In this document: positions 1 through 9,240 of the stretch, piece after piece
Position numbering within the stretch: the stretch's first letter is position 1
Layout: every line of letters starts with the position of its first letter
Source: SHAN690 sp038131955
Lineage (GTDB): Bacteria > Bacteroidota > Bacteroidia > Flavobacteriales_G > Salibacteraceae
Assembly (NCBI GenBank): GCA_038131955.1
Contig: JAYPQK010000002.1
Span: 1-64,000 of the forward strand
Direction: 5' to 3'
DNA: 64,000 nucleotides
Position numbers and translations under genes: made by a program
Notes under the pieces: generated by a model
Database searches by the model: none
What the model was told of the DNA's origin: nothing
The model's input: the letters and a program-made list of their open reading frames with translations, nothing else

Positions 1-1649
1 CCGCTGATTCCGTTAGTACGATTATCCCATGAAATCGAGGATTCCCAAGTTGTCACCGTAGAGCAACGAACATACATCCTCAAGGAAGAAATCATCTGAC
101 AGGCGAAGCTGATGCAACCCGGACTCCGTTCACGTTTGGAATACCTGCCTGTGCGCTGCCAGCCCGCTTCAGCTCGTATCTGCGATTGCTCCCACGTACG
201 TTCTGACCAGGAGCAGCATGCAGGGTCAGCTAATCGAAAATCAGATCGATGAACTTCGATCTCAATGTCATGCACACGTGCAGTATCAAAATCAAATTGT
301 TGAGCCGTGTTCAGTCTGTCCTTTCACTTACCAGGTCGCGGCGGTAGGGTTGTAACACGATTGAATAGCCACGTAAACAGAGGTTACCGACTCACAATCG
401 CAGTGCCGCAACGTCACTCCAAGACGGATGACCACTCGCATCATCGGTCAGAGACAGCATCCAGTCTAGCTGCCGATCCTTTGATTGATGTAAGATACGC
501 GTAGCCAGAAGAGCCGCGCAATTCTTCTTTCGAGTGTCCTCCGATGCCAGACAAACGCACCTGAGGTACCGCATCAGTTCGCCGATCTGCTTCAGACACG
601 CACCAGATCGTAGGCAATTCTGCCCGAAGTCACGCCTGCGTTGTCATCCATGGATTACCCGAAGATCCGATCGACGAACGAATTGTCGACGGCGACGTTC
701 CGGTGTTCACGTTCCACTGAATCGATCTTCACCTTCATCTTCACCATCGCCGGTGCCTGAATTCGCCAATATCGGTGGGCGATAACTTAAACCAAATGTC
801 ATCAGCAACACGCCTAGATCAAGCGAGTGAGGTAAATACTTCACCTTCGAAATACGTTCGTCGGTCGAAGATCGGCATCAAGGTCCATTCACCGAGGCCA
901 TTGTCACCTTTCGGGTGTCAAAGTTCTGATATATTCACGGCAGCCACCTGAAAGCCTACTTGCCCCACTGACCACGACCCAGGAAGATCGAGAAGCTGAA
1001 ATCCGTTTGAAGTGGGGATTCTGAGCATCTCAATATCGGAAGCTTTTTGAGCGAAAGCCTGTAATATCTGCACTACATAAACTCGTCCGGATCCGCAGTC
1101 CACGTAAGGTCATACTACCCGTCAAGAATCCGCTGATCTCAAAACTCAATGATTGCACACTGGCATGGAGGTAATTGACCGTGCCTCGCATGCCCCCACC
1201 TTCAAATTCCAATGGCGTGAGCATATTCCTCGATGGCTCGTGAGAAAATCCGATGTCGGTAAAAATGCACACGAGCATTGGGTGAGAATCGGCCTTCATA
1301 TGTACTGAATCGAACACATTGGAAAAGGCGCTCGAAATCGTCGAAATACGCCGGCATAATCACCTTCAACGACAGACAGGTTGAGCACCAGCTGCATGTC
1401 TCTGCAGATGATGCTGTTCGGCCCCACTACCGCCCTAGTATTTAGATTTCGCCAGCGAAAGCCACTCTGTTCCTGAAAGTGAAGTCCCGTGCAGCTGTGC
1501 CTTCACTGCTTGGAAAGAGATATCTGGAGATGCGACCTGATAAGTGATACCCCAAGTGTTTGAAGTCAATGGTATTGGATTGCGATGAGCTGACTTCCTC
1601 GATGACCTGAGATTTGCATTTGGCAATCGAAACAGTGAATTCACTCTGT
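1..1649 (-). repeat. Inverted, error-rich copy of tamB (fold-back arm)
   Basis: Read on the minus strand, this stretch repeats the plus-strand tamB sequence lying to its right. Base 1 corresponds to about 3418, and bases near 1579 pair with bases near 1650, leaving a loop of about 70 nt. The left arm is about 190 nt shorter than the right arm and has many small indels and substitutions, so only short frames survive (for example 1030-1317 on the minus strand still reads TamB-like sequence). No independent gene is supported here. The decayed, indel-rich arm suggests a fold-back read or chimera at a contig end rather than a real duplication, but that is inference. Confidence 0.85.
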
Positions 1650-1949
1650 CCAATACCATTGACTTCAAACACTTGAGGTATCCCACTTGTCGGGTCGCAT
1701 CTCAGATATCTCTTTTCCAAGACAGCGTGGAAGGCACAGCTGCACGGACTTCACTTTAGGAACAGAGTGGCTTTCGCTGGCGAAATCTAAATACTAGGGC
1801 GGTAGTGGGGCCGAACAGCATCATCTGCAGAGACATGCAGCTGGTGCTCAACCTGTCTGTCGTTGAAGGTGATTATGCCATGTATTTCGACGATTTCGGC
1901 GCCTTTTCCAATGTGTTCGATTCAGTACATATGAAGGCCGATCTCACCA

Positions 1950-4900
1950 ATGCTCGTGTGCATTTTTACGACATCGGATTTTTTCACGAGCCATCGAGGA
2001 ATATTGCTCACGCCATTGGAATTTGAAGGTAGAGCATGGGGCACGATCAATTACCTCCATGCCAGTGTGCAATCATTGAGTTTTGGAGATCATGGATTCT
2101 TGACGGGTGATATGACCTTACGTGGACTGCCGGATCCGGACGAGTTTTATGTGAATGCAGATATTACAAGGCTTTCGCTCAAAGCTTCCGATATTGAGAT
2201 GCTCAGAATCCCCACTTCAAACGGATTTCAGCTTCTCGATCTTCCTGAGTCCGTGGATCGATTGGGGCAGGTAGGTTTCCAAGGTGAGCTGCGTGGATAT
2301 ATCAAGAACTTTGACACCAAAGGAAATTTGACAACCGACCTCGGTGAACTGGACCTTGATGTCAATCTTCGACCGACAGACGTATTTGCCTATCGAGGTG
2401 AAGTGTTTACCTCCTCCTTTGATCTGGGCGGTTTGCTTGATGACGACAATTTAGGGATTATCGCTACCGATATTGAGGTATCAGGTTCAGGCACCGACGT
2501 CAAAACCATGGAGGTTGAGGCAGTTGGAAAGGTGAATCGATTCGAGTGGAACGGTTATGGCTACCAGATGATCACCGTCGACGGTTCGTTCATCGATCAG
2601 ATCTTCGAGGGTAATCTATCCATGGATGACCCCAACGCAGACTTCGACTTTACCGGTAGTATTGACTTCGAACCCAGGGTGCCTACGATCAATTGCGTGA
2701 GTCGTGTAACCCAGTTAAGGATCGGCAGACTTGGTCTGGTGCCTCAAGACACGTTTGGTGTGGTCTCTGGCATCATCGATCTACAGATGGAGGGACTTTC
2801 GAAAGAAGAATTGCACGGCTCTCTTCTGGCTACGCAGCTATCTTACGTATCCAAGGATCAGCAGCTAGATTTGGATACACTGTCTCTGACCGATGATCTC
2901 GTTGAGGGTGGTCATGATATCCGTCTTGAGAGTGACGTTGTAACTGCGATTGTGAAAGGTCGAACCAACCTCTTTGATTTACCATTGGCTATTCAATCCG
3001 TGTTACAGCCCTACGCACCGACCCTGGTGGGAGAGGTGAAAAGGACAGATTTGGACACGACTCAACAATTTGATTTTGACCTGCGTGTGCATGACGTCCG
3101 AAAGATCGAAGAGTTCATCAATCCTGATTTTCGATTAGCGAACACCCTGCATGCCTTTGGTACGGTCAGGACGGCAGATGAGTACGTGGAACTTAATCTG
3201 GATACAGTGAGCTGGAGGCTTGGCAGTTTGGCAGCACACAGGCAGGTGGCTAGGATCCTTCCTTCCAAGCGTGGACTCTCTATCGAAGTCGGGTTGCATC
3301 AACTTCACCTGTCAGATGATTTCTTCCTTGAGGATGTGACTACTCGTTCGTTGCTCTACAATGACAGCTTGGAATCCTCGATTTCATGGGATAATCGTAC
3401 TAGCAGGTCAGATAGCGGTACGGTAGAGATATTAGCCTATCGATCGGAGGCATATGCGCTGAACGTGGAGTTGCGGAAGTTTTTCGCCAAGATTGCAGAG
3501 GCAACCTGGACCTCGACCAAAACGGCGGTGTTGAGGTTAGATAGCAGCGACGTGGAGGTTCGTCAGCTCGACATTCAAAGCAAGATTGGAAGGGTCGTCT
3601 GTGATGGGGTAGTGACCAATCAAAAGGATGCGAAGCTCAATTTCGACGTCAGAGGATTTGATCTCAATTACTTGAATCGATTCGGCTTGGTCGAGAATGA
3701 CATTGAAGGTCAGTTCAATGGTACGGTCAATGTCTATAGACTCCACGAAGCTCTGGTGGCGGAATCTGACTTGGTCATTGATTCGCTGACCATCGATGAG
3801 TTTGAGATCGGAAGCATCAGCGGTGAATCCAAATACAACGGTGAACGAAAGGCCGTAGACGTGAACTTGGAGTTGAGCTATAAGGATATGAGGAATGTCA
3901 AGGTAGTAGGAGAATACTTCCCGCTTCGAGAGACGGATCAGTTGGACCTTGAAGTTGCGTTGAATCAGTTCAGGGCTTCGATCATCGAACCGTTTGTGCA
4001 GAACTATGCCCAAAACCTCGAAGGAGCGATCAATGGTTCGGTCTCGATCAGTGGAAAGATCACAGAACCTGTGCTTACCGGTGCGCTATCTCTTACAGAT
4101 GGGTCGGTCGAAGTAGAGTATTTGAAGACTTCTTATTCGATCCCAAAGGCTCGTGTTTCGATCTACGGCGACTGGATCACTGCGGATCAGGTGAAGGTCT
4201 ACGATCCCAAGGGGAGCCTCGCGTTGTTGAACGCCTCTGTCATCCACGAGAATTTCCGTGAGATGAACTACGATATCTCGCTCGAAGCGACGAATTTCTT
4301 GGCGTTGAATACTACTGTGGCTGATAATGATGCCTATTACGGAGTGGCCAATATCACCGGTGATGTCACCGTGAGCGGGGTGCCGGGTACCACCAATATT
4401 TCAGTGGATGCCTTCACCAATAAAAACACCCGACTTTCTATTCCGCTCGATGAAGGTGACGAGATGGGACAGATCGATTACATCCGCTTCGTGTCGCCAG
4501 ATCAAAAGAATCGTAAGAAGGTGAGTCAGTCCGTCAACTTGGAAGAAGAGGGAGCGATCCTCAACCTAGATTTTCAGTTGGCGGTCAATGACAACGCAGA
4601 GATCCAGATCATCTTCGACGAGAAGATCGGTGACGTGATCAAGGTCCGAGGAGAAGGGGATATGCTGATGCGCATCGATAACCGCGGCACGTTCAACATG
4701 TACGGCGACTACACCATGGCGGGCGGTGACTACTTGTTTACATTGCAAAACATCGTCAATAAGCGGTTTATGGTACAGCCCGGGAGTAAGATATCCTGGA
4801 CGGGAGACCCGCTTTCGGCCATAGTTGACCTCACTGCGATCTATAATACCCGTGCTGCCCCGATCAATCTGACTTCCTCCGTTGGCGACACGTCAGAGGT

Positions 4901-5555
4901 ATATCGCAGACGACTCCCGGTTGATGTCTACTTGATGATGGATGGGAAACTGCTGGAGCCAGATATCACGTTCGATGTCAACCTGCCAAGCTTGCCTGAG
5001 ACCGATATCGCTAACCAACTCTTGGACCCGAGAACCACGAGTCAGCAGGATATGAACGAACAGGCATTCGCGCTTCTATTGACCAACAGCTTCTTTGCGC
5101 AGGGAAGCGGTGTGTCGGCTTTAGGTGTGGCAGGACAGACCACCACCTACGAAATGATGAGTAATCAGTTCAGTAATTGGGTATCGCAGTACTTCGATAA
5201 CGTAGATATCGGCGTCAACTATCGTCCTGGGGACAATATGGCCGGGAATCAGACGGAGGTGAACCTATCTACCGAACTCTTCAATGATCGGGTCCTTGTC
5301 GAGGTAAACGGACGAGTTCAGGGAAATAATACCTCAACGGAAGATGCGAACGAGGTGATGGGGGAGTTCAATGTGGAATATAGGATCAACGAGGCCATGA
5401 GGGCTCGCGTCTTTAACGAAGCGAACAACTACAACCCAGCGAACATCAACCAGAGTCCATATACCCAAGGAGTGGGTGTTTTCTATCGAAAAGAGTTCGA
5501 CAGCTTCCTCAAGGATTTCTTCAAAAAAGACAAGCGACGGAGTATCAACAAATAA
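1950..5555 (+). CDS. tamB: Translocation/assembly module TamB-like protein, 5' incomplete
   Basis: This is a very large beta-rich protein of the AsmA/TamB (DUF490) family. Such proteins span the periplasm, are anchored in the inner membrane, and help move lipids or assemble outer-membrane proteins. The C-terminal third carries the conserved DUF490 region, with a typical ending that describes beta-strands (around YRPGDNMAGN, then a short basic tail). The true N-terminus and membrane anchor are absent because the sequence folds back on itself near 1650. TamB sequence continues upstream of 2005 in a different frame (from about 1760). The inverted copy reads through this point with one T fewer at 2004-2005, so an extra T there breaks the frame, and the first 18 or so residues from 1950 are out of frame. 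The start at 1950 is therefore nominal. Confidence 0.85.
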   Translation: MLVCIFTTSDFFTSHRGILLTPLEFEGRAWGTINYLHASVQSLSFGDHGFLTGDMTLRGLPDPDEFYVNADITRLSLKASDIEMLRIPTSNGFQLLDLPESVDRLGQVGFQGELRGYIKNFDTKGNLTTDLGELDLDVNLRPTDVFAYRGEVFTSSFDLGGLLDDDNLGIIATDIEVSGSGTDVKTMEVEAVGKVNRFEWNGYGYQMITVDGSFIDQIFEGNLSMDDPNADFDFTGSIDFEPRVPTINCVSRVTQLRIGRLGLVPQDTFGVVSGIIDLQMEGLSKEELHGSLLATQLSYVSKDQQLDLDTLSLTDDLVEGGHDIRLESDVVTAIVKGRTNLFDLPLAIQSVLQPYAPTLVGEVKRTDLDTTQQFDFDLRVHDVRKIEEFINPDFRLANTLHAFGTVRTADEYVELNLDTVSWRLGSLAAHRQVARILPSKRGLSIEVGLHQLHLSDDFFLEDVTTRSLLYNDSLESSISWDNRTSRSDSGTVEILAYRSEAYALNVELRKFFAKIAEATWTSTKTAVLRLDSSDVEVRQLDIQSKIGRVVCDGVVTNQKDAKLNFDVRGFDLNYLNRFGLVENDIEGQFNGTVNVYRLHEALVAESDLVIDSLTIDEFEIGSISGESKYNGERKAVDVNLELSYKDMRNVKVVGEYFPLRETDQLDLEVALNQFRASIIEPFVQNYAQNLEGAINGSVSISGKITEPVLTGALSLTDGSVEVEYLKTSYSIPKARVSIYGDWITADQVKVYDPKGSLALLNASVIHENFREMNYDISLEATNFLALNTTVADNDAYYGVANITGDVTVSGVPGTTNISVDAFTNKNTRLSIPLDEGDEMGQIDYIRFVSPDQKNRKKVSQSVNLEEEGAILNLDFQLAVNDNAEIQIIFDEKIGDVIKVRGEGDMLMRIDNRGTFNMYGDYTMAGGDYLFTLQNIVNKRFMVQPGSKISWTGDPLSAIVDLTAIYNTRAAPINLTSSVGDTSEVYRRRLPVDVYLMMDGKLLEPDITFDVNLPSLPETDIANQLLDPRTTSQQDMNEQAFALLLTNSFFAQGSGVSALGVAGQTTTYEMMSNQFSNWVSQYFDNVDIGVNYRPGDNMAGNQTEVNLSTELFNDRVLVEVNGRVQGNNTSTEDANEVMGEFNVEYRINEAMRARVFNEANNYNPANINQSPYTQGVGVFYRKEFDSFLKDFFKKDKRRSINK

Positions 5556-5591
5556 AATCTCTGAGCATTGTGATATGTCAGAGAATAATTT

Positions 5592-5612
5592 GATATTTGC
5601 ACCCCGATTTTT
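5592..5612 (+). promoter_or_regulatory. Probable rpsP promoter/leader element
   Basis: GATATTTG, a near match to the Bacteroidota -7 box TAnnTTTG, is followed directly by CACCCCGATTTT. The same run, with G for A at one place, follows a perfect -7 box upstream of rpmG at 52944. It lies about 55 nt before the rpsP start. The shared bases suggest a common ribosomal-protein promoter/leader; this is inference. Confidence 0.45.
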
Positions 5613-5654
5613 TAATCGACCAGTTTTCGCAACGAACAGATTAACACATTATAG

Positions 5655-6332
5655 ATGTCAACACGTATTAGACTTCAGCGCCACGGTAAGAAAGGTCGTC
5701 CTTTTTTCCACATCGTAGTAGCTGACCAACGAGCAAAGAGAGACGGACGTTTCATCGAGAAGCTCGGAACTTACAATCCAAACACTAACCCAGCAACCAT
5801 CGACCTCGATTTCGATCGTAGTCTTGATTGGATCCAGAAGGGAGCTCAACCAACGGATACAGCCCGTGCGATCTTGTCGTACCGAGGTGTGTTGATGATG
5901 GATCACTTGCTTCGTGGAGTTACGAAGGGTGCTTTGACCGAAGATCAAGCCAAGAAGAAGTTTGAGAAGTGGTTGGAGGAGAAAGAAACTACCATCCAGA
6001 ACAAGCGTGACGGTTTGGCTAAGTCTGCAGACGAACAGCGTAAGGCTCGATTGGCTGCTGAACAAGAGGCGAACGCGGCTCGTGAAGCTGCTCTAGCTGC
6101 CGCAGCGGCTCCTGAAGTTGAAGAGACGGAAGAAGCTGAAGAGGCAGGCGAGACTGCAGCAGAGGCTGTAGAAGGTGCTGTTGAGGCAGCTGCAGAAGCT
6201 GTTGAGGAAGTGGTGGAAGCCGCTGCCGAAGCAGTGGAAGAAGTTGTTGAGAAAGTAGAAGAGGCGGTTGAAGAAGCCACTGAAGAGGCTCCAGCCGAAG
6301 AATCATCAGAAGAAGAAAAGAAGGACGCGTAA
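5655..6332 (+). CDS. rpsP: 30S ribosomal protein S16 with long acidic C-terminal tail
   Basis: Residues 1-90 are a clear bS16 domain (start MSTRIRLQRHGKKGRPFF), a small-subunit assembly protein. The rest, to residue 225, is a lysine/glutamate-rich linker followed, from about residue 128, by a low-complexity stretch dominated by Ala, Glu and Val. Typical bS16 is about 80-90 residues; Bacteroidota versions are often extended, though this tail is long. The repeated GAAG/GCTG-type codons create a long open frame on the opposite strand that is not a gene. It is followed by rimM, as in many bacteria, with a terminator in between. Confidence 0.97.
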   Translation: MSTRIRLQRHGKKGRPFFHIVVADQRAKRDGRFIEKLGTYNPNTNPATIDLDFDRSLDWIQKGAQPTDTARAILSYRGVLMMDHLLRGVTKGALTEDQAKKKFEKWLEEKETTIQNKRDGLAKSADEQRKARLAAEQEANAAREAALAAAAAPEVEETEEAEEAGETAAEAVEGAVEAAAEAVEEVVEAAAEAVEEVVEKVEEAVEEATEEAPAEESSEEEKKDA

Positions 6333-6360
6333 GCGAAATTCGATCTCACAATACAGGATA

Positions 6361-6386
6361 ACCCCGACCTTTGTCGGGGTTTTTTT
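6361..6386 (+). terminator. Rho-independent terminator after rpsP
   Basis: An 8-bp stem ACCCCGAC/GTCGGGGT with a CTTT loop is followed by seven T residues. The last T is the base before the rimM ATG at 6387, so the hairpin occupies the place where a ribosome binding site for rimM would be. Confidence 0.9.
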
Positions 6387-6887
6387 ATGATGGAATTTTT
6401 AGAAATAGGGGTCGTGGTCAAACCACATGGATTGAAAGGCGCTGTCGTCATCAAGGCTTCCACAGCCTACGCTTCCCAATTCTTGGGCTTTAGCACCTTG
6501 TATCTCGAGCAGATGGGAACCAAAGTCCCTTACCTCATCACCGAATGCGCTCCGCTTGGGGTGGATATCTTCAAGGTTCACTTCCGTGGGGTCGACAGTC
6601 CGGAAAAGGCTGAGGCGATGAGAAAACTGTTGGTCTTTCAACTGGCGTCACAGGTGGTGATGAACGACGAACAGGATTGGGACGGATTCGAATTGAAAAC
6701 CGAGGACGGAATCACCATCGGTACGGTGATCGACCAGATGGACAACAAGGCCCATATCATCCTAGTAGTTGAAACTGAGAGTGGGGAAGAGCATTACATT
6801 CCTCTCGTAGAGGAGTACCTCATTAGGGCGGAGGTCTCAAAGAAAGAATTGGTGATGAAGCTACCTGACGGCTTACTCGACCTTTGA
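6387..6887 (+). CDS. rimM: Ribosome maturation factor RimM
   Basis: This 166-residue protein has the N-terminal RimM beta-barrel (EIGVVVKPHGLKGAVVI) and a C-terminal PRC-barrel ending LPDGLLDL. RimM helps mature the 30S head and binds S19. The start is fixed by the family motif, which begins a few residues after ATG 6387 (ATG 6390 is an equal alternative). The terminator T-tract directly abuts the start, so translation must rely on readthrough and a non-Shine-Dalgarno mechanism, or on processing. Its 3' end overlaps the convergent PUR-family gene by 15 bp. Confidence 0.95.
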   Translation: MMEFLEIGVVVKPHGLKGAVVIKASTAYASQFLGFSTLYLEQMGTKVPYLITECAPLGVDIFKVHFRGVDSPEKAEAMRKLLVFQLASQVVMNDEQDWDGFELKTEDGITIGTVIDQMDNKAHIILVVETESGEEHYIPLVEEYLIRAEVSKKELVMKLPDGLLDL

Positions 6888-7247
6888 GTCGTCGTCGCCT
6901 GATGCACCCTCTCCGCCATTGCCTAGCTCATCAAAGCTGATGTCCGTGAACTGATTGGTGAGCTTAGATTCCAGTTCGTTGCTTTGCTCCTTGTTCAGAT
7001 CGATGATCTTCTTGAAGGAGTCTCCCAGGGCCTCGGAGAATTTCTCGAAGTCCTCTTTGTATAGAAAGATCTTGTGCTTTTGATAGCTGACCGAGCCGTC
7101 ATCGTTGAACCGTTTCTTGCTCTCAGTAATGGTCAGGTAGTAGTCGTTGTTCTTGGTAGATCGAATGTCGAAGAAATAAGTCCTCTTTCCAGCCCTTACC
7201 GCATTCGCATAAATCTCGTCGCGCTCATTTGCTCCATTATCTTCCAT
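6873..7247 (-). CDS. PUR-family (DUF3276) nucleic-acid-binding protein
   Basis: This 124-residue protein has a PUR-alpha-like fold (DUF3276), a family widespread in Bacteroidota, with an aromatic/basic core (RTYFFDIRST, YYLTITESKKRF, HKIFLYKEDFEKF). PUR repeats bind purine-rich single-stranded DNA or RNA; the role in bacteria is not settled. The C-terminus is acidic. It is monocistronic, convergent with rimM, with a perfect minus-strand -7 box 41 nt upstream. Confidence 0.88.
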   Translation of the reverse strand: MEDNGANERDEIYANAVRAGKRTYFFDIRSTKNNDYYLTITESKKRFNDDGSVSYQKHKIFLYKEDFEKFSEALGDSFKKIIDLNKEQSNELESKLTNQFTDISFDELGNGGEGASGDDDSKVE

Positions 7248-7287
7248 ACCTCAGTCAATTTTGTCTCAATTCCCTCACGGACTCAAA

Positions 7288-7295
7288 CAAATCTA
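7288..7295 (-). promoter_or_regulatory. -7 box (TAGATTTG) for the PUR-family gene
   Basis: The plus strand reads CAAATCTA, a perfect TAnnTTTG on the minus strand, 41 nt before the start at 7247. Confidence 0.55.
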
Positions 7296-7317
7296 ACAAA
7301 ATATTGAATCGAGCAAA

Positions 7318-9114
7318 TTAGTCCACCGAGCGCAGGGTCTCGAGTTGCTGCTGCTCGTGGATGTCGAAGTATACCCCTTTGATCTCGAGGAGCTCCGCGT
7401 GTTTGCCTTGTTCGATGATGCGACCATCTTCCAGCACAATGATCTTGTCGCAATGCTTCACGGAGGAAACACGGTGGCTGATGATGATGGTCGTTTTGTT
7501 CTGCATTAGGTCCCTTAAATTAGCAAGGATCTTTTCCTCGGTCTCCGTATCCACGGCCGAAAGACAGTCGTCAAAGATCAAGATCTTGGGTTCTTTGATG
7601 ATGGCTCTCGCAATGGAAATCCGCTGCTTTTGTCCGCCGGAAAGGGTGATGCCTCGTTCACCAACACGGGTGTCGAATCCAGCCGGAAAATCTTCGATGT
7701 TATGACGCACCTGGGCGTTTTCTGCAGCCCGGATCACCGCATCGCTGTCGTCATTCGAAATGTTGGTGCTAAAGGCGATGTTGTTGTTGATCGTATCCGA
7801 GAAGAGAAATACCTCCTGAGGTACGTAGCCAATGTTGCTTCGGAAGTTGTCAAGATTGATCGTACTCACATCACGATCATCGATACGCACCACGCCATCG
7901 GTCGGGTCGTATAGTCGGCAGATCAGGTTGGCTATCGTGGATTTACCTGAGCCTGTATGACCGATGATGGCGAGACTTTCTCCTGGGTTGACTTCAAAGG
8001 ATACGTTGTTGAGAGCTTTGACCCCACTGTCCGGATAAACGAATGAAACCTGGTCAAAGTCGATCTTTCCTTCGATTTCTTGAGGATAGGAGTTCGGGTT
8101 GATAATGTCTTCTTCGGCTTGAAGAAATTCGTTGATCCGCTTCTGGCTAGCAGCAGCCCTCTGCACCAATGACGTCACCCATCCCACCGACGCAACGGGC
8201 CACGTGAGCATATTCACATAGATCACAAACTCGGCGATGTTACCAGCAGATATCTTTCCTTCCAACGTCAGCTTTCCGCCGATGTATACCGTGAGTATCG
8301 TAGAAACCCCGATAAGCAAGATCATGGCCGGCATGAACAAAGCATTGATCCGAACCAGGTCTAGGTTCGTTTCTTTGTATTCGTTGCACTGCGAGGTGAA
8401 TTCCAATTCTCTTTCGCTCAATCGATTGTAAGCCTTGATCACGCGAATACCGCTGAATGCCTCCTGCACGAAGGAAGAGAGGTCGCTCAACTTCGCTTGA
8501 ACCACTTCGCTGCGCTGGTTGATCTCCCTGCTCACCCAGTAGATAAGGATAGAAAGAATAGGCAGAGGAGTGAGTACATAAACGGTCAAGGTTGGATTGA
8601 CACTGACCATCGTGAAGATGACCATGACGAAAAGGACGATCAAGTTGATGGTGTACATGATGGCAGGACCGATGTACATCCTCACCCGGCTGACATCCTC
8701 GCTGATTCGGTTCATCAGGTCGCCGGTGTTGTTTCGCTTGTAGAACGCCATGTGGAGACGCTGATACTTGTCAAAGACTTCATTCTTCAGGTCGTATTCG
8801 ATCAATCGACTCATGACGATGATGGTTTGGCGCATCAAGAACATGAAGAAGCCTTTCAAAATGGAGAGACCGATTACCAGACCCGCAAAAAGAATCACAG
8901 CCCGGGTAAGCACGTATTGGTAGCCCTCAGACATTCCTCGAACCGCGAAGGCGTGGTACACCGACATCGTGTCCTGCACAAAGTCAATCGCATATCGGAT
9001 CACTTGGGCAGGGAAAATGGCAAAGAGGTTGGAGATGCCAACGAAGAGAATTCCGCCCAACAGGTGCCAGATGTAGCGTTTGAAATACTTGTTGATGTGT
9101 GCGAGTTCCTTCAT
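7318..9114 (-). CDS. ABC transporter, fused permease and ATP-binding protein (MsbA/MdlA type)
   Basis: This 598-residue half-transporter has an N-terminal six-helix type-1 exporter domain (about 1-330) and a C-terminal nucleotide-binding domain. Visible motifs are Walker A GHTGSGKST, Q-loop YVPQEVFLFSDT, signature LSGGQKQR and Walker B ILIFDD. The residue after the Walker B aspartate is Asp where most exporters have the catalytic Glu. This substitution is common in one half of heterodimeric exporters, but no partner is next to it. Substrate unknown; lipid or drug export is the family default. A perfect minus-strand -7 box lies at 9182-9189. Confidence 0.9.
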   Translation of the reverse strand: MKELAHINKYFKRYIWHLLGGILFVGISNLFAIFPAQVIRYAIDFVQDTMSVYHAFAVRGMSEGYQYVLTRAVILFAGLVIGLSILKGFFMFLMRQTIIVMSRLIEYDLKNEVFDKYQRLHMAFYKRNNTGDLMNRISEDVSRVRMYIGPAIMYTINLIVLFVMVIFTMVSVNPTLTVYVLTPLPILSILIYWVSREINQRSEVVQAKLSDLSSFVQEAFSGIRVIKAYNRLSERELEFTSQCNEYKETNLDLVRINALFMPAMILLIGVSTILTVYIGGKLTLEGKISAGNIAEFVIYVNMLTWPVASVGWVTSLVQRAAASQKRINEFLQAEEDIINPNSYPQEIEGKIDFDQVSFVYPDSGVKALNNVSFEVNPGESLAIIGHTGSGKSTIANLICRLYDPTDGVVRIDDRDVSTINLDNFRSNIGYVPQEVFLFSDTINNNIAFSTNISNDDSDAVIRAAENAQVRHNIEDFPAGFDTRVGERGITLSGGQKQRISIARAIIKEPKILIFDDCLSAVDTETEEKILANLRDLMQNKTTIIISHRVSSVKHCDKIIVLEDGRIIEQGKHAELLEIKGVYFDIHEQQQLETLRSVD

Positions 9115-9158
9115 CTGATCCGGCCCTTCCTTTTACTTGATCGCTATCTGAATTAATC

Positions 9159-9166
9159 TACTTTTG
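9159..9166 (+). promoter_or_regulatory. -7 box (TACTTTTG) for leucine dehydrogenase
   Basis: A perfect TAnnTTTG lies on the plus strand, 75 nt before the GTG at 9241. It sits 15 nt from the opposed box at 9182, so the two divergent transcripts would overlap at their starts. Confidence 0.5.
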
Positions 9167-9181
9167 CCGCGCCGCAAACGG

Positions 9182-9189
9182 CAAATGTA
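9182..9189 (-). promoter_or_regulatory. -7 box (TACATTTG) for the ABC exporter
   Basis: The plus strand reads CAAATGTA, a perfect TAnnTTTG on the minus strand, 68 nt before the exporter start at 9114. Confidence 0.5.
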
Positions 9190-9240
9190 AGGCAACCCTT
9201 AGGAGACGATTTATAACAAGTTCTTTTAAATTAAGTTGAC

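Noticed and set aside
1..1700. Hairpin telomere of a linear replicon
   Set aside because: The left arm is error-rich and shorter and the fold lies inside a gene, which fits a read or assembly artefact better.
3537..4013. 158-residue minus-strand frame opposite tamB
   Set aside because: Antisense shadow of the real tamB frame with no recognisable family.
5945..6463. 172-residue minus-strand frame opposite rpsP
   Set aside because: Serine/alanine/threonine low complexity mirrors the Glu/Ala codons of the S16 tail; no start signal, no family.
8497..9156. 219-residue plus-strand frame opposite the ABC exporter
   Set aside because: His/Asp-rich composition is the shadow of the membrane-domain codons; the exporter frame is unmistakable.
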